This document shows, piece after piece, positions 1 to 12,478 of a stretch of DNA of 64,000 nt. Below the pieces are notes generated by a model that was not told the DNA's origin, did no database searches, and saw only the letters and a program-made list of their open reading frames with translations. Location: contig NC_064044.1 of NCBI RefSeq assembly GCF_932526225.1, forward strand, positions 2,919,001 to 2,983,000, written 5' to 3'. The translations under genes and the position numbers were made by a program. Positions within the stretch are counted from its first letter, which is position 1, and every line of letters starts with the position of its first letter. This stretch comes from Nematostella vectensis. Lineage: Eukaryota; Cnidaria; Anthozoa; Actiniaria; Edwardsiidae.

Positions 1-190
1 CCTCCAAGGGATGGAAGATGAAATAAACGCCCCTTTAAACATGACCTGATACCCTCAATTAAGCGCCGCCTCTTAGGGATGGAATATGAAATAAACGCCC
101 CCTTCAAACACGGCCTGATACCCTCAATTAAGCGCCGCCTCTTAGGGATGGAAGATGAAATAAACGCCCCTTTAAACATGACCTGATACC
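1..190. repeat. Tandem repeat, about 68-bp unit
   Basis: Nearly three copies of a roughly 68-bp unit containing GGGATGGAAGATGAAATAAA and CGCCCCTTTAAACATGACC lie head to tail. The array runs off the left edge, so its full length is unknown. No coding sense is apparent. Confidence 0.8.
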
Positions 191-200
191 TCCCAAAATA

Positions 201-388
201 CAGTGGAACCTCGATTTAGGGAACCACTATATAACGATTTCCTAGGTATAACATACAATTTCATTCCTTAAGCCCGGCCAAAATTACGGTAAAACATATG
301 GAACAGAACCTCGATAGAACGAACCCTCGATCGAACGAACAGATCTCCCCAGTCCCTTGGCACTTCGTTAAATCGAGGCTCTACTGAA
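201..388. mobile_element. Probable pogo/Tc1-type MITE
   Basis: The stretch begins with CAGTGGAACCTCGATTTA and ends with the near reverse complement TAAATCGAGGCTCTACTG, so it has short terminal inverted repeats. This end sequence resembles pogo/Tigger-type elements. No transposase is present. A clean TA duplication could not be confirmed, so family assignment is tentative. Confidence 0.5.
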
Positions 389-539
389 TAAAGCATTGCT
401 TGCTAGCGCTCCCTTTCGAATAAGCGCCCTTTCTCGTTTATAGACATTTTGACCGTGAATTTCTCGACAAAAACTGGTTTAAACATGACCTTGTAGGGCG
501 TTTTACCGGACCTCCTGACTAACTGTGGTAACTTATTAT

Positions 540-2223
540 GCCCATTCAATGTAACAAAGACACGTTAACCCTTTCACTCCTGGGTACTTTTCAGCAAAAT
601 TGTAAGAAAAACAGACTGAAAACAGAAATCTCCCCCCCTTTCAAGTCCAACACTACCAGTGAAGCTAAGCTACCGCTGACCTAAGACGGTATGCCTTGAA
701 GTTTCCAACAATGCACTGCGGTGCCTTTTCTTTCTAGCGACGGCACTGCTGCCTGTTGCTTACAGCAGTTTTGCTTGTAATTTGCCTAAAAATTACAGCT
801 TTTTCATATCTGGAGAGTGCCTTAGGACATCACAAAGTCTTTTTGGGCATAATTAATGCTGTGCTTATGGATGTTTGCACGCTGAGGTTGATTCAATGGG
901 ATAATTCCTTGTCTGGGCCTCACAAAGTGAGTAAGGAATTTTCTGGTGAATGGCCTCATACTCTCCAATGTGGGCCATCTTTGCTACCCAACCTTATTCA
1001 AAAATTGTTTTCAGGCTTATTCTGGGTTCCTTGGACCTGAAAATGTTTTGTTTGGCTTCGGGGCAAAGAGACTTGTCTCTATTTTGCTTGTCTCTATTTG
1101 TAGTTCGGAATTTTGTGTCTTTTTTGGTAAGAAATGTTTCTAAGTTTAAGCATTTGTTTATGAATTGGTCAGAAATCAAGGTTGATATTTTGACAAAAGA
1201 TTCAACTCTATTACATTGCTTACATGCGCTTTTGAAGGTCGTCTATGCCTTGGATGAATCTACGAGTATCCGGGTCTGGTGATGTTTAGTTTGCATTTCT
1301 GACGTTTTGGAGATGGGCCTATATTTTACAGGCGTCTCAGGGCGTTATGGCTATGAAAGATTTAAAACCAAGTGAAAGTAAAAAAACTGGAACGCGCGTC
1401 CTCCTCAAGTCGTGAAAACTGCGCTAGAGAATTAACAGCTCTGCATGTGCTTATTTACACTAGTTTTATTTGGATTATGCGGGGAGGTAGGTGTTACTAA
1501 TAATACCAAATAAGGGCAAACACTATCAAAATTTATATCTTTTTATTTTATTGTAAAATATACTTGAGAGTATCATTGAAATGTATTTTTATATACCTTA
1601 CAAGTTTATCATTGATATAATGTTATATTAAGTATATACAAACCCAATGTTCCTTCAGATGAGTGCACGAATATCTTATAGTTGACTCTCCATAATAATA
1701 AAAAGCGAGCCACTACCTCAAATAAGTCCGATCAATGCCTATCTCAGGGTCCAGAGACACCGTGGAAGCCAAGACACAATGGTTTGATGCACCAATAAGA
1801 ATTGAACTTTTTGGGTTGGAACGCCTAGAGAGATAATCTGACATATTTTATGGTATTGATTAAAAATAATCCTTCAAAACACTGTCCAAAAAGTAAGAAG
1901 GATTTACAAAATTCTTTTAAATATTACGTAAAAATATGAAAGCACATTTACTGTGATTGTTAATGATCTACGAACTCAAGCGCAGGCTAAGAAATACATA
2001 TCGTGAAATGATACGAAATGATAGGTTAGCATATCAGAGGATACGAATTTTTGTTTCCGTTACAGATTCAAACCTCGATAGGCAGAACTGAGAAGCGTGT
2101 TGACAGATCAGAGGATACGAAATGTGAATTGTTTTAGCAATCAAGGCGAGTTCTAAGAATATTGACAATCTGATTAAATCCTACCCTAATCAATTAAGAG
2201 CAGATTTCATAGTATTTGGTTGT
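540..2223. other. AT-rich stretch without a supported gene
   Basis: This interval lies downstream of the carrier gene. Short ORFs around 756-1282 overlap in several frames, show no recognisable domain and have no convincing splice signals. From 1500 on the DNA is AT-rich and without long ORFs. Confidence 0.6.
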
Positions 2224-5200
2224 TCAAGACTTGGGCATCAGGAAATGCGCGATGTTTTCGTAGACTAGGAAGGTGATAGCACAAGCGGGGGTCACTCTGC
2301 AAAACAAACACACATCAAATACCCATGGAATCCTCGTTTGCGTTCGCCAGTTAAAAAACCAGGTGATTTCTTAGTGAAATTGGCCAAAAAAGAAATCAAA
2401 CAACAACGACGGCGACCAAAAAACGCGGTCAAATTATAAGTACTGTAGTCTCGATAAAATTAACTCATTTATATAGCTCCAAATACTGTTTCAGCGAGAA
2501 CGGCAGCGCGAACGTTCCCGTCGCGCCAGTCCGTGAAACCTGCCGATTCTACGTCGTAGTTTGGACGAAAACGGGTGAACTTTTTTAGACAAAATAACTA
2601 TTTCACGCCAAGCTACTTAAAATATTTCTGTCGCAGCCGTCCGCATAGCCTTTGTGATTGCTTCTAATGTTGGCAGCATACCTTAATACACTAGGAACCA
2701 TCCCTTTATAGAATCCCCTGATTCCTTCAAACCTGAAAAAAAACATGCATTAATCATGGGCGGATCTAGGGTTGGACCCCTTATTTTCAGATATTTGGCT
2801 TACAAATAACAAACACTTGCCTCCCCCTATCCCCCTTCTGTAACTTCTGGATCCGCCCCTGTTAAGTATCTAAAACGATGTGCAAAAAGTGTCCTTAACA
2901 GCCGCTATTCCTTAGATATACACAAGGCAAAGAAAATCTGAGCTAATCATCATTTTCTATCATACCTCCAGACTTTCTGTATAATGTCAATCGCTCCCTT
3001 GTATTGTCCAAGTGTGTTGTGATTCTTAAATGAAAAGGACAATAACATGTCATGTGTATAGAGAAAAAAACCCAGTGGTTTTCGCCATTACTCTTAGTAA
3101 TCGAACAAATGAAAAAATTAGAACTCCCCACCCCCTCTATACTGGAAGGCCCACTTGAATAAAAAAAATTAGAACACTGTAAGCTAGAAGGAAATTGTCC
3201 GCTAAACGATCCCCCCGTTTAAAATGCTGATCACGGACATGTAATAGTGTAATAAACAGTAGAAAACCTTATTCAGCAATTGCAGGACAACAAGGTATTC
3301 TCCCATTTCTTTCAGTGAGCGAGTGTTCATTAAAGCCGCATTGTCACCAGTTTACTTCCGGTCGTTTATCTAACAATATCCGATGATTTCTAACGGAAAA
3401 CGAGAAAAATATTCAAAAATATTGAAAGCAGTGTGTCTATTGGAAGTTTCTTTGAGGATGTGATTGATAATTTAGAGCGGATGGCCTGTTAAATATCTCG
3501 GATTCTAATAGATTCTTTTGTCTTTTAACGGTTGAGGACCTCCGGAAGTAAACTGGTGACAATGCGGCTTTAAATACCCTGAAAGGGGGAGGAAAGATAT
3601 ATGGTGGGGTAGGCATAGGAGAACTCCAGAATGTTTAGCCACACAAGGAGGGGGACTCTCAGGTAGGAGGAGTCTTATGGGTTCTACTGAAATCCTGGAG
3701 TTCTTAAAGAGGGAAGCACAACTTTGTTTTCTCTTTTTACACTTAAGAGGAAAGTGTTCTGGGTCAAACTCCCAAGGGGATTTAATAAACACTCCCTAAT
3801 CAGAGAGTGCAATAGAACTTCTTGTGGAAGATAACCTAACGACAGTCCTCAATATCTTACCTGGAGGCGCGAGCGTACAACTTGGTAGGGGTATGTAGCA
3901 CTAGCCGCAAAGATCTTCGACAAAGATGCCATTACTAGATACTCCAAGGAAGTCTGGTGTAAACAAGACATAGACAAGAATGACATTACTAGATACTCCA
4001 AGGAAGTCTGGTGTAAACAAGACATAGACAAAGATGCCATTACTAGATACTCCAAGGAAGTCTGGTGTAAACAAGACATAGACAAAGATGCCATTACTAG
4101 ATACTCCAAGGAAGTCTGGTGTAAACAAGACATAGACAAAGATGCCATTACTAGATACTCCAAGGAAGTCTGGTGTAAACAAGACATAGACAAAGATGCC
4201 ATTACTAGATACTCCAGGGAACTCTGGTGTAAACAAGACATAGACAAGGATGACATAACTAGATTCTCCAGGGAACTCTGGTGTAAACAAGGCATAGACA
4301 AAGATGACATAACTAGATACTCCAACGAACTCTGGTATAAACAAGACATAGACAAAGATGCCATTACTAGATACTCCAAGGAAGTCTGGTGTAAACAAGA
4401 CATAGACAAAGATGCCATTACTAGATACTCCAGGGAACTCTGGTGTAAACAAGACATAGACAAGGATGACATAACTAGATACTCCAAGGAACTCTGGTGT
4501 AAACAAGACATAGACAAGGATGACATAACTAGATACTCCAACGAACTCTGGTATAAACAAGACATAGACAAGAATGACATTACTAGATACTCCAAGGAAG
4601 TCTGGTGTAAACAAGACATAGACAAGGATGCTATTACTAGATACTCCAGGGAAATCTGGTATAAACAAGACATAGACAAGGATGACATAACTAGATACTC
4701 CAAGGAACTCTGGTGTAAACAAGACATAGACAAGGATGACATAACTAGATACTCCAAGGAACTCTGGTATAAACAAGACATAGACAAGGATGGCATAACT
4801 AGATACTCCAAGGAACTCTGGTGTAAACAAGACATAGACAAGGATGACATAACTAGATACTCCAGGGAACTCTGGTATTAACAAGTGAAAATCAGGTGAC
4901 TGGATGGACAGGTGACAAATGGATCAGCAATCGCTATGTCAAAGTCAAAGCAGCAGGGAGGCAAAGAAAAATTATGATAGAGCTAAACCTGGGTTAGTTT
5001 GTAGACAGATTTAGACAGACTGAAGATGAAAGCTACAAAACACTATTTATATTAAATCCTACTCCAGTTGGATAAATGGTTAAAAAGGCACATGCCAGAA
5101 TTAGGCAAACCTGCTTTTGCTTGATTGGTCTGTTGAAGTATACACTATTTGCTTTCTTCAATTCTTCGTAAGCCATAAACTGCAATGCACCATGGGATAC

Positions 5201-8200
5201 TCCTATAAGGCCAGGAGCATAACCCTGCAATGAAACACAAGATTGTAACACTATATTATACTACTTATAACCAAGTCACTCCATATAACCATGAAAACAA
5301 GATTGTAACACTATATACTACTTATAACCAAGTCACTCCATACCATAAATACAAGTTTGTAGCACATGTGAATACTATATGAGTATTTACTTATTATTTT
5401 GATGTACATACTGCATTACTACTATAAGAGTTTGTACTTATTATTTTGATGCACATACTGCATTACTACTATAAGAGTTTGTACTCTTATTATATTGATG
5501 TCCATATTGCATTACTACTGTAAGCACCTTGTAAAGTCCTCTCAGGCCTTCCTGCCTCCAGATTTTAATAAAAGCATCTAGAATACAGAGTGGTGAACAG
5601 TCAGTCAACCTTTATGGTTAGATGTGTGTTGGTAGTGATGTGGATGATGAGAACATTGATGATGATGATAACATTGTTGATGATGGGGGTGGCTTTGATG
5701 ACGATTATTACAATGATAATAGTGGTGATAATGATGATGGTGATAGATGATGGTGATAATGGAGGTGGCTTGTACAATGATGAAAAACAAAAAAGCGATG
5801 ATTATAGTGGTGATGACGATGATGATGCCTTACCCATCATCCCTGTGTATTTTTTAGTCTGTCCTGCGCCATCGCCATACTGCAGGCACATTCTGGTCTT
5901 CACCACCCAGATGGGGTTAGTAACCGTTAGAGTACCCCAACCTGATAACAAATAAAACAAATAGCTTGGGGATTCAAATACACATGACCTGTAAAGAAAG
6001 AGATACTAAAGAAGCAGCGACTTCACACATGGATGTAGGCTCATTGCATTCAGGACAGATTTTCAAAAAAAAACCAATACCTTATGAAAAGGTTTTTATG
6101 TATACCTTTTTATAAGAATTTTGCCCTTATCACCTCTGCACTATTTATGAAAGCCAGGACAAAAGATAAAAAAATATAGACACAACAAAATTTTCAGAGG
6201 TTGCATTTGAATTTTTTTGTTTGCTCTGTTACTAGTTACTGTCCATCAGAATGCTGTTATTGTTGTTAAAGCCACATTGTCACCATTTTACTTCCAGTCA
6301 ATTAGTTACGTAACAATCTCCTATGACTTTTAATGGAAAATGCGAAAAATATTTCAAAATATTGAAAGCAGTGTGTCAATTGGAAGCTTCTTCGTGGATG
6401 TGATCGATAATTTAGAGTGGATGGCCTGTTAAATATCTCGGATTCTAATAGATTATTTTGTCTTTTAAAGGTTGAGGTTTCCGTCGGACCTCCAGAAGTA
6501 AACTAGTGACAATGCGGCTTTAACACAAGGCCTAATGTCCATCAGAATGATGTTATTGTTGTTAACACAAGGCCTAATGTCCATCAGAATGATGTTATTG
6601 TTGTTAACACAAGGCCTAATGTCCATCAGAATGATGTTATTGTTGTTAACACAAGGCCTAATGTCCATCAGAATGATGTTATTGTTGTTAACACAAGGCC
6701 TAATGTCCATCAGAATGATGTTATTGTTGTTAACACAAGGCCTAATGTCCATCAGAATGATGTTATTGTTGTTAACACAAGGCCTAATGTCCATCAGAAT
6801 GATGTTATTGTTGTTAACACAAGGCCTAATGTTTGTACCTGCAATAACTCCTGCCAGCAAATGCTTCTCTGCTCCGAGTGGTTCGTCACTCCCATCCTGC
6901 ATAACAGCCTTCAAAATGTTGTACCTGCCAGGGTGTAACAAGAAATTTCACCACCACCATATGACACCTCAGTCTCTACTCTCAGCGCTCAAAGTGTGTG
7001 ATTTTTACTGCTCCGTGCAACCAGTTTGAGAGTCTTGGGCAAGTTGTTAGTGGACACACACATCCCTGAATTGCAGTATTTGATACTTATGTAACTATGT
7101 ATTTATTCATGTATGATAAAATAAGGAATATATTGAAAAAAAAATGTTCTAAATATTTGCTTTGCCATGGACTTGCCATATTTTCACTTGTCTGTTTTGC
7201 AGCTAAATTTAAATATATATTATCATAATATTATCATATATTATCATAATATTCACCAATAAGCACTAAGATGCTGGTTGATGACTTATAAAGCACTTAA
7301 TCTTCTTATCTCGTCACTCATAACCAAATAAAAGTATTCAGTCCCACTTTGTAGTCTCAAATACTACCATTTCTACTGGTATATAATACAGCAGAGATGG
7401 TATAAGCAGATGGTTATTAAAACTAATCAGAGTTGTGCTGAAAATGATAGAGGGTAGTCATCTAAAAAGTGGAGTCAGAAGCAACAGTATTTGGTTGTAA
7501 AAAAGCTGGCATAAAGCTCTAGATCTTGTGAGATGACACACCCAAAGAAGTATAATCCCCAGGCAGTTCCATTGCCAGCGATGTTTGGTGTAGCTCCCTA
7601 CACAAAAGACAAAATTTTAGGTAAAAAGTTCAGTAAGGGAAAGATATGATCATGTGAGCATTCAAGCAAGGAAAGCATGCAAGTATGTATTAAAAATAAA
7701 TAAAATACATATAAATAAATTGGAGTATTAATCACTCTCTTCAAAGCTAGATGCTGAATTACGAGAGTGTAGATTCAGACGTAGTCAAGTTGAAGGCATA
7801 GGATGGTGCAGCCACACAACTCATGGTCTGACCATGGAAAGCAGCTAAGATAGAAATTGTTGATTTTTGAAATTGTTGATGTTGAGGAAAAACAGAGAAC
7901 CTGGAAAAAAAAACCCACAAAGAAAAAGCGAAACCAACTAAATGAACTCGTGTTGGAACCGGAAATCGAACCAAGAACCCAATAAGAGGCATAGGCACTA
8001 CAGGGTGACTTTGCGTTCTGCGCCACCTGGGCTCGCCTAAAAAAACATGCAGCAATGTCTTAAAAACATATACTGTAAGTATGAGTAAAAAACTGTATGA
8101 GTATAACAGCACTGGCCTACTACTACTGGGAGACTTCTAATTTTATGGGAAACATTTCAGGCCCCTGAAAAAGTAGATAGCTGATTTGTAAAAACTCTAG

Positions 8201-10604
8201 CAGCTTTCAGTTTTTTTAGCCCACAGTTATCTCATCCCAGAAAGCAATAACAAAAATACTCTGAACTATATTTTGTAAAATACCTGGTAAAGACCTTTAA
8301 ACCCATCTGTCCGTATAATAGATCTTGTCGCATCAATCAGTCCCTTATAGGCCGGCCCTCTGCCACTCCCGTCATTTACTACAAAACATGACCATAAGTT
8401 GGACAAAAAATATTTTGATCATGTTGACATCACATGCTAATCGATAGAAATTCTGGCTGAAAAATAAATTTGAGAAATATAAGGTACTTGTACCTTATAT
8501 TTAATGACCACATCCTCATTATCCTTATAAGTGACACATTGATTCAAAGAAACAACATCCGTGAACCATGTTTTGTAAAGCTTTTTACGATTATTTATTA
8601 TTTTGCTTAGCTAGGAGAATTTATTCTTACGCACCGTTAAATAGTGCATGAAAATTTGTCTTTGAGTTGAAAACGCGAGGGAAAAAATCTCCAATATTAA
8701 CTGATCGTGATGAAAATCGCTCAGCAAATCTGCCATTCTGTTGTTGATGTCCCAGGGTGCTTTCTGGCCTTTGAATCAGCCTTGGTTTAATGTGATCTTT
8801 TGTTGTTTGGGCCTCGGTCGCATGTCCTAACATCACCCACTCGAACCATTCAAAACAAATTTGAGTGATGTGAACAAGCTTTTCGCCGTGCAGTGTGACA
8901 GGCACGCATAATTTCAGTTTTCAACCGCTTTGTACAGAGCCAAATGAAGCTTAAATTAGAATTGAATGGCACTTTTGCAAACTACATTCATCAGAGATTA
9001 TTGTCTGTGGTATTTTAGCTAAAATGAAGCAAGTTTTCTGTGCTATTTTTCCTGAAAATAGCGAGTGGACGATAATTGGACAGTGGTGGCCATGATAGGG
9101 CAACAAACCACTTTACTTCACTTTACTTCACTTCACTTTACTTCACTTCACTTCACTTCACTTCACTTTACTTCACTTCAATTCACTTCACTTCACTTCA
9201 CTTCACTTTACTTTACTTTACTTTACTTCACTTTACTTCACTTCACTTTACTTCACTTCAATTCAATTCACTTCACTTCACTTTACTTTACTTCACTTCA
9301 CTTTACTTCATTTTACTTTACTTTACTTCACTTCACTTCACTTTACTTCACTTCACTTTACTTTACTTCACTTTACTTTACTTCACTTCAATTCACTTCA
9401 CTTCACTTTAATAAATTGCGCAACCTATTGTACAATATGTCAGTGCACAGCGCAATGCCTAGTCTAAAGCCCAGCGTGGAAGGCCTCTGGGAAGCCTCTC
9501 ATGTCAATTACAATTACTGTGGAAGGTTGTTCCACAGTCTCAGTGCACGGGGCAAAAAACTATATTTATATATGTCAGTTCTAGCGTTAGGAATAGTATA
9601 GAATTCAGAGTGTTGAGTGCGGGGCAAGGCGCGAGAGGGTTTCCTCAGATCTTCGAGTGGCAGGATAGAGGCATTATTTAGGCCACTGTTTAGGAGCACC
9701 AATGATGAGGTGCGCCTGCGGTCTTCGAGTGGCTGCCAACCCAGTTCGCGCGTGCTGCGCGCCTCTGGACTTTCTCGATCTTGACAATGAGCTTGCTGGT
9801 ATGCGGGTCCCAGATAGCACTTGCATATTCCAACACTCTTCGCTAAAGGGCATTTATCTTTATTGTAGACATCAAGGTAATAATTGTAGACATCAAGGTA
9901 ATAATTGTAGACATCAAGGTAATAATTGTAGACATCAAGGTAATAATTGTAGACATCAAGGTAATAATTGTAGACATCAAGGTAATAATTGTAGACATCA
10001 AGGTAATAATTGTAGATATCAAGGTAATAATTGTAGACATCAAGGTAATAATTGTAGACATCAAGGTAATTTAATCTAGGGCTAGATTATTATGACAAGT
10101 GGCCAATAATAGGTACGAGTACCTTACTATAAAAATGTACTTATAAGTATTTGATAACTTAAAAGGCGTACAATAACAGGTACTTTGATTTTATATCATC
10201 TTGGTTGAATCATTATAACAAATAGGCAGTGTTTTCTTCTTTTCTTTTCTTTTTTTTTTTTTTTTTTTGCTGTATGAACTAAGAATCTCTTATGTTTTGA
10301 TTGCAGGAAACTGTAGTGCAAACTTAAAGTGTCCGATAATAAGTATGAGTACTTTATGATATTTACTTACGTATATATAATATTTGTGAAACAATTTCAA
10401 AACAGTGTATAGCTGTAACGCCACCGCCATGCTACGACACTAACCTTGCAACCGAATTTTGACCAAATCTAGAGGATGTAGAACCATGGTAGCACTTACA
10501 CCCCCGGACACTCCAGCAACCAGGTGCTCGTACCGAACATGGCGTAAGAAAGGACCTGGTTTCTGCGTGACAGAAGCCTCAGCTACCGTGTGTCCGCCAC
10601 TCAT
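2224..10604 (-). CDS. SLC25A32: Mitochondrial folate/FAD carrier, SLC25A32-like
   Basis: Mitochondrial carrier family member, expected to move folate and/or FAD across the inner mitochondrial membrane. Eleven exons read on the minus strand: 10445-10604, 8284-8378, 7542-7597, 6839-6924, 5834-5941, 5528-5577, 5111-5224, 3861-3953, 2966-3024, 2682-2732 and 2224-2296. All junctions are GT-AG and all phases agree, giving 945 bp (314 codons plus stop), close to the 315 residues of the vertebrate protein. The three carrier signatures are visible: [10 protein letters not shown] near residue 45, NPIWVVKTR near 140 and YPYQVVRSR near 245. Tryptophan in the second is characteristic of the SLC25A32 subgroup. 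The start at 10604 follows an AT-rich TATA-like stretch. Introns hold two MITEs, a LINE fragment and several tandem arrays. One array multiplies the acceptor of exon 8, so longer in-frame isoforms are conceivable. Confidence 0.93.
2757..2861. mobile_element. Small MITE in carrier intron 9
   Basis: The ends GGGCGGATCTAG and the reverse complement of CTGGATCCGCCCCTG form imperfect terminal inverted repeats around about 105 bp of unremarkable sequence. Similar GGATCC-GCCCC ends recur near 25870 and 34320-34580, suggesting a dispersed family. No coding capacity. Confidence 0.55.
3330..3573. mobile_element. piggyBac-type MITE, copy 1
   Basis: A 236-bp element is flanked by TTAA on both sides (3330-3333 and 3570-3573). 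Its ends are inverted repeats beginning AGCCGCATTGTCACCAGTTT. A TTAA target duplication is the hallmark of piggyBac insertion. It lies in intron 8 of the carrier gene. A second copy at 6266-6523 shares the ends and most of the interior. Confidence 0.85.
3927..4880 (-). repeat. 54-bp minisatellite built from an intron-exon boundary
   Basis: About 17 copies of a 54-bp unit sit immediately upstream (in gene sense) of carrier exon 8. Each unit, read on the minus strand, contains an intron-like tract ending in CAG followed by the first bases of exon 8 (coding [10 protein letters not shown]). The unit is therefore a duplication of the splice acceptor region. Because 54 is divisible by three, one reading frame stays open through the whole array and into exon 8. 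Copies differ at a few positions. Confidence 0.92.
5640..5833. repeat. GAT/ATC triplet microsatellite
   Basis: An interrupted array of GAT/GTG triplets fills this stretch. It reaches directly to the donor site of carrier exon 5 (exon edge at 5834). The ORFs through it are low complexity and are not treated as genes. Confidence 0.85.
6266..6523. mobile_element. piggyBac-type MITE, copy 2
   Basis: Flanked by TTAA at 6266-6269 and 6520-6523, with inverted ends starting AGCCACATTGTCACCA. It inserted into a unit of the neighbouring 42-bp tandem array, splitting it at its internal TTAA. The array unit therefore existed before the insertion. Same family as the copy at 3330-3573. Confidence 0.87.
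6524..6832 (-). repeat. 42-bp minisatellite at carrier intron 4 donor
   Basis: Seven or more nearly identical 42-bp units (core CCATCAGAATGATGTTATTG) end about 7 bp from the donor site of carrier exon 4 at 6838/6839. Units are almost identical, pointing to recent expansion. Long ORFs on both strands here are by-products of a unit length divisible by three. Confidence 0.93.
7940..8032 (-). mobile_element. tRNA-derived SINE-like sequence
   Basis: On the minus strand a tRNA-like stretch carries an A-box-like GGTGGCGCAGAACGC and a B-box-like GGTTCGATTTCC about 40 bp apart. An unrelated tail follows. It lies in carrier intron 2. A diverged SINE head fits better than a functional tRNA, since a complete cloverleaf is not obvious. 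Confidence 0.45.
9109..9412 (+). repeat. CTTCA/CTTTA pentanucleotide array
   Basis: About 300 bp consist almost purely of five-base units alternating between CTTCA and CTTTA. The array lies in intron 1 of the carrier gene. It gives phenylalanine/threonine/serine/leucine ORFs that are not genes. Confidence 0.97.
9413..9842 (-). pseudogene. LINE reverse transcriptase 3' fragment
   Basis: On the minus strand, translated pieces match the C-terminal end of non-LTR retrotransposon reverse transcriptases: [14 protein letters not shown], then [10 protein letters not shown], then [14 protein letters not shown]. The pieces lie in different frames, so the copy is broken. It is only the 3' end of an element, inserted in carrier intron 1 between two tandem arrays. 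Confidence 0.8.
9860..10075. repeat. 21-bp minisatellite
   Basis: About ten nearly perfect copies of GTAGACATCAAGGTAATAATT are arranged in tandem next to the LINE fragment. One unit carries an ATATC variant. It lies about 370 bp from carrier exon 1. Confidence 0.96.
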
Positions 10605-12064
10605 GCTTGATATATATCCCTCGGTCCCTTTGCTAGAGTATCATGGTGTGATTGAGTTACTTTGGGCTCCTTGTTTCAGCCCATTTTAGATCAAAATACC
10701 AAGAAATCGTTGTGCAACATTTGTGGATTTGATGGATACGACGTATGCCGCTGACACGTGGGTACGTGGGCTCTAGAAACGAGATTGCTAGTACTAGTCT
10801 CCCGACCGTGTGTTGCGTTTGCTCGCGCGCGCGCTTCTGCGGTAAATGCGTTGATAAAAGCGGGCATTTTGGCGGATTATGCGGTAAACCTTGGGGGGGG
10901 GGGGGGGGTAGGCTCTTAAATTGGAAAGTGAAGAAAGAACCAGTGGTACACACAGAAATTCGACTGCTATTATATTTTTTTTGGCGACGAGAGCCTTTTT
11001 TCAGTGCCACTTGCCACACCATCGCCATTCATTTCAACCAAGACACCATGGCCTCATGTTTTAAGCCAAGTCTATTTTCTTTTCTTCTTTATTTCGATAG
11101 CGTTCATTTGCACATAGTTGAATGCATTAAAAGAACGTATTGCTTCCAATTTGGAAAATTTGGAGGTTGGAGGTGATCTCCCTTGTCTTTTGAGATGCAA
11201 CCAAAACAAAAGCTTAAACCTTAACCTTACAAAAAAAAAGAAAATCGCCAAATCGCTAAATTTATTTCTATTTATTTATGCTTTTCACATGATATCAAAA
11301 CAACGGTTCCCAAAACGTCTTTTTTCTTCGCTAATTTGATGTTCTGCACACAATTAAAGACAATGCGCCCGTGCGTTACGATGCCACGGCGACATAGCGA
11401 CCCCCCAAGGTACCCAAGGCGCCCAAAAAAGACCTGTATTTTTTCACCATATATCTCGGCGAGCTTTGCGTGGCGTAACCGTATTACAGGCCTGGGGTCC
11501 TGGTTATTGTCCTCCCCATTAATGCGCGGGTCGGAATACCTTGCAAGAGTGTTGTACAGCATATTCGCCAGAAATATCGGTGCTTGGGGCCTTCGGGTTC
11601 TTTACAGCCTTCTGTAAAAGCAATGTGCTGCCACACCGATTGGGTAATCCGTATGTATGGTTTCTGTTTTGTTCTTCAGACCGGGTTCGACCCCAGGCCA
11701 ATAAACATTTTTATTCTTTTTCTCTCTTATTCTTTAGATGACGGAAATGGACCTGGAAATGTTTCGTTTATCTTCAGGGCAAAAAGACTAAACTGTTATC
11801 AGAATAGCAGGAGTTTGTCAGCCTCTACAATGCTGGCATGTAAAGGAGACGGAAATGGAATTTTCTGTACATGTCCTACATTTCCTCCACTACATCTTCT
11901 GCAGTCGTCAGAATGTCTTTTGATTGTCGTACATTTTTTTAATGAAAAAAAAATGTAACTTGGCATCTAGCGTGCCATTAAAACTAATCGGAGATTGTTA
12001 CATAATTGACCGGGAGTAAACGAGATTCGATTGCCGCTTTATAACACTTATGTTATCAACATAG
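10605..12064. other. Spacer upstream of the carrier gene
   Basis: The 5' flank of the carrier gene, with an AT-rich TATA-like run just before its start and a poly-G run near 10891-10908. Several overlapping ORFs exist at 10657-11958, but none shows a recognisable domain or codon bias. A stretch near 1030-1085 resembles 11745-11800, so part of it may be an old repeat. Confidence 0.5.
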
Positions 12065-12137
12065 GTGGCTGCTCTACGTGGAATACACGACGAAACTCGC
12101 AAGGGTACCAGCAAGCAGCGCCTCCCTCTAGATTCCA

Positions 12138-12478
12138 ATGAGGTGTGCCCGATCTCCGCGACGCCCTGGGTTCTCGCGCCGCGCTCCCTGCGTACCCGAT
12201 CTCCGCGACGCCCTGGGTTCTCGCATCGCGCTCCATGCGTGCCCGATCTCCGCGACGCCCTGGGATCTCGCGCCGCGCTCCCGCCCGATCTCCGCGACGC
12301 CCTGGGTTCTCGCACCGCGCTCCCTGCGTGTCCGATCTCCGCGACGCCCTGGATTCTCGCGCCGCGCTCCCTGTGTGCCCGATTTCCGCGTCGCCCTGGG
12401 TTCTCGCGCCGCGCTCCCTGTGTTCCCGATCTTCGCGACGCCCTGGGTTCTCGCGCCGCGCTCCCTGTGTGCCCGAGG
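12138..12478. repeat. 47-bp GC-rich minisatellite
   Basis: Seven to eight copies of an approximately 47-bp unit with the core GATCTCCGCGACGCCCTGGG lie in tandem. The unit length is not a multiple of three, so the three plus-strand ORFs here are rotated readings of one repeat. A possible short exon (about 12065-12140) abuts its left end; this is speculative. Confidence 0.93.

Noticed and set aside
3849-4884. Long minus-strand ORFs of over 300 codons
   Set aside because: They are readings of a 54-bp tandem array in two frames; only the end belongs to carrier exon 8.
5590-5955. ORF of 121 codons on the plus strand
   Set aside because: Mostly a GAT/GTG triplet microsatellite plus the antisense of carrier exon 5.
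6465-7029. Repetitive ORFs on both strands
   Set aside because: By-products of a 42-bp minisatellite whose length is divisible by three.
9065-9601. ORF rich in [11 protein letters not shown]
   Set aside because: It is the CTTCA/CTTTA pentanucleotide array.
1030-11800. Similar short stretches at 1030-1085 and 11745-11800 coding GP-NV-AKRL in frame
   Set aside because: Similarity is real to the eye, but too short to tell a repeat from a shared exon motif; no gene context was found.
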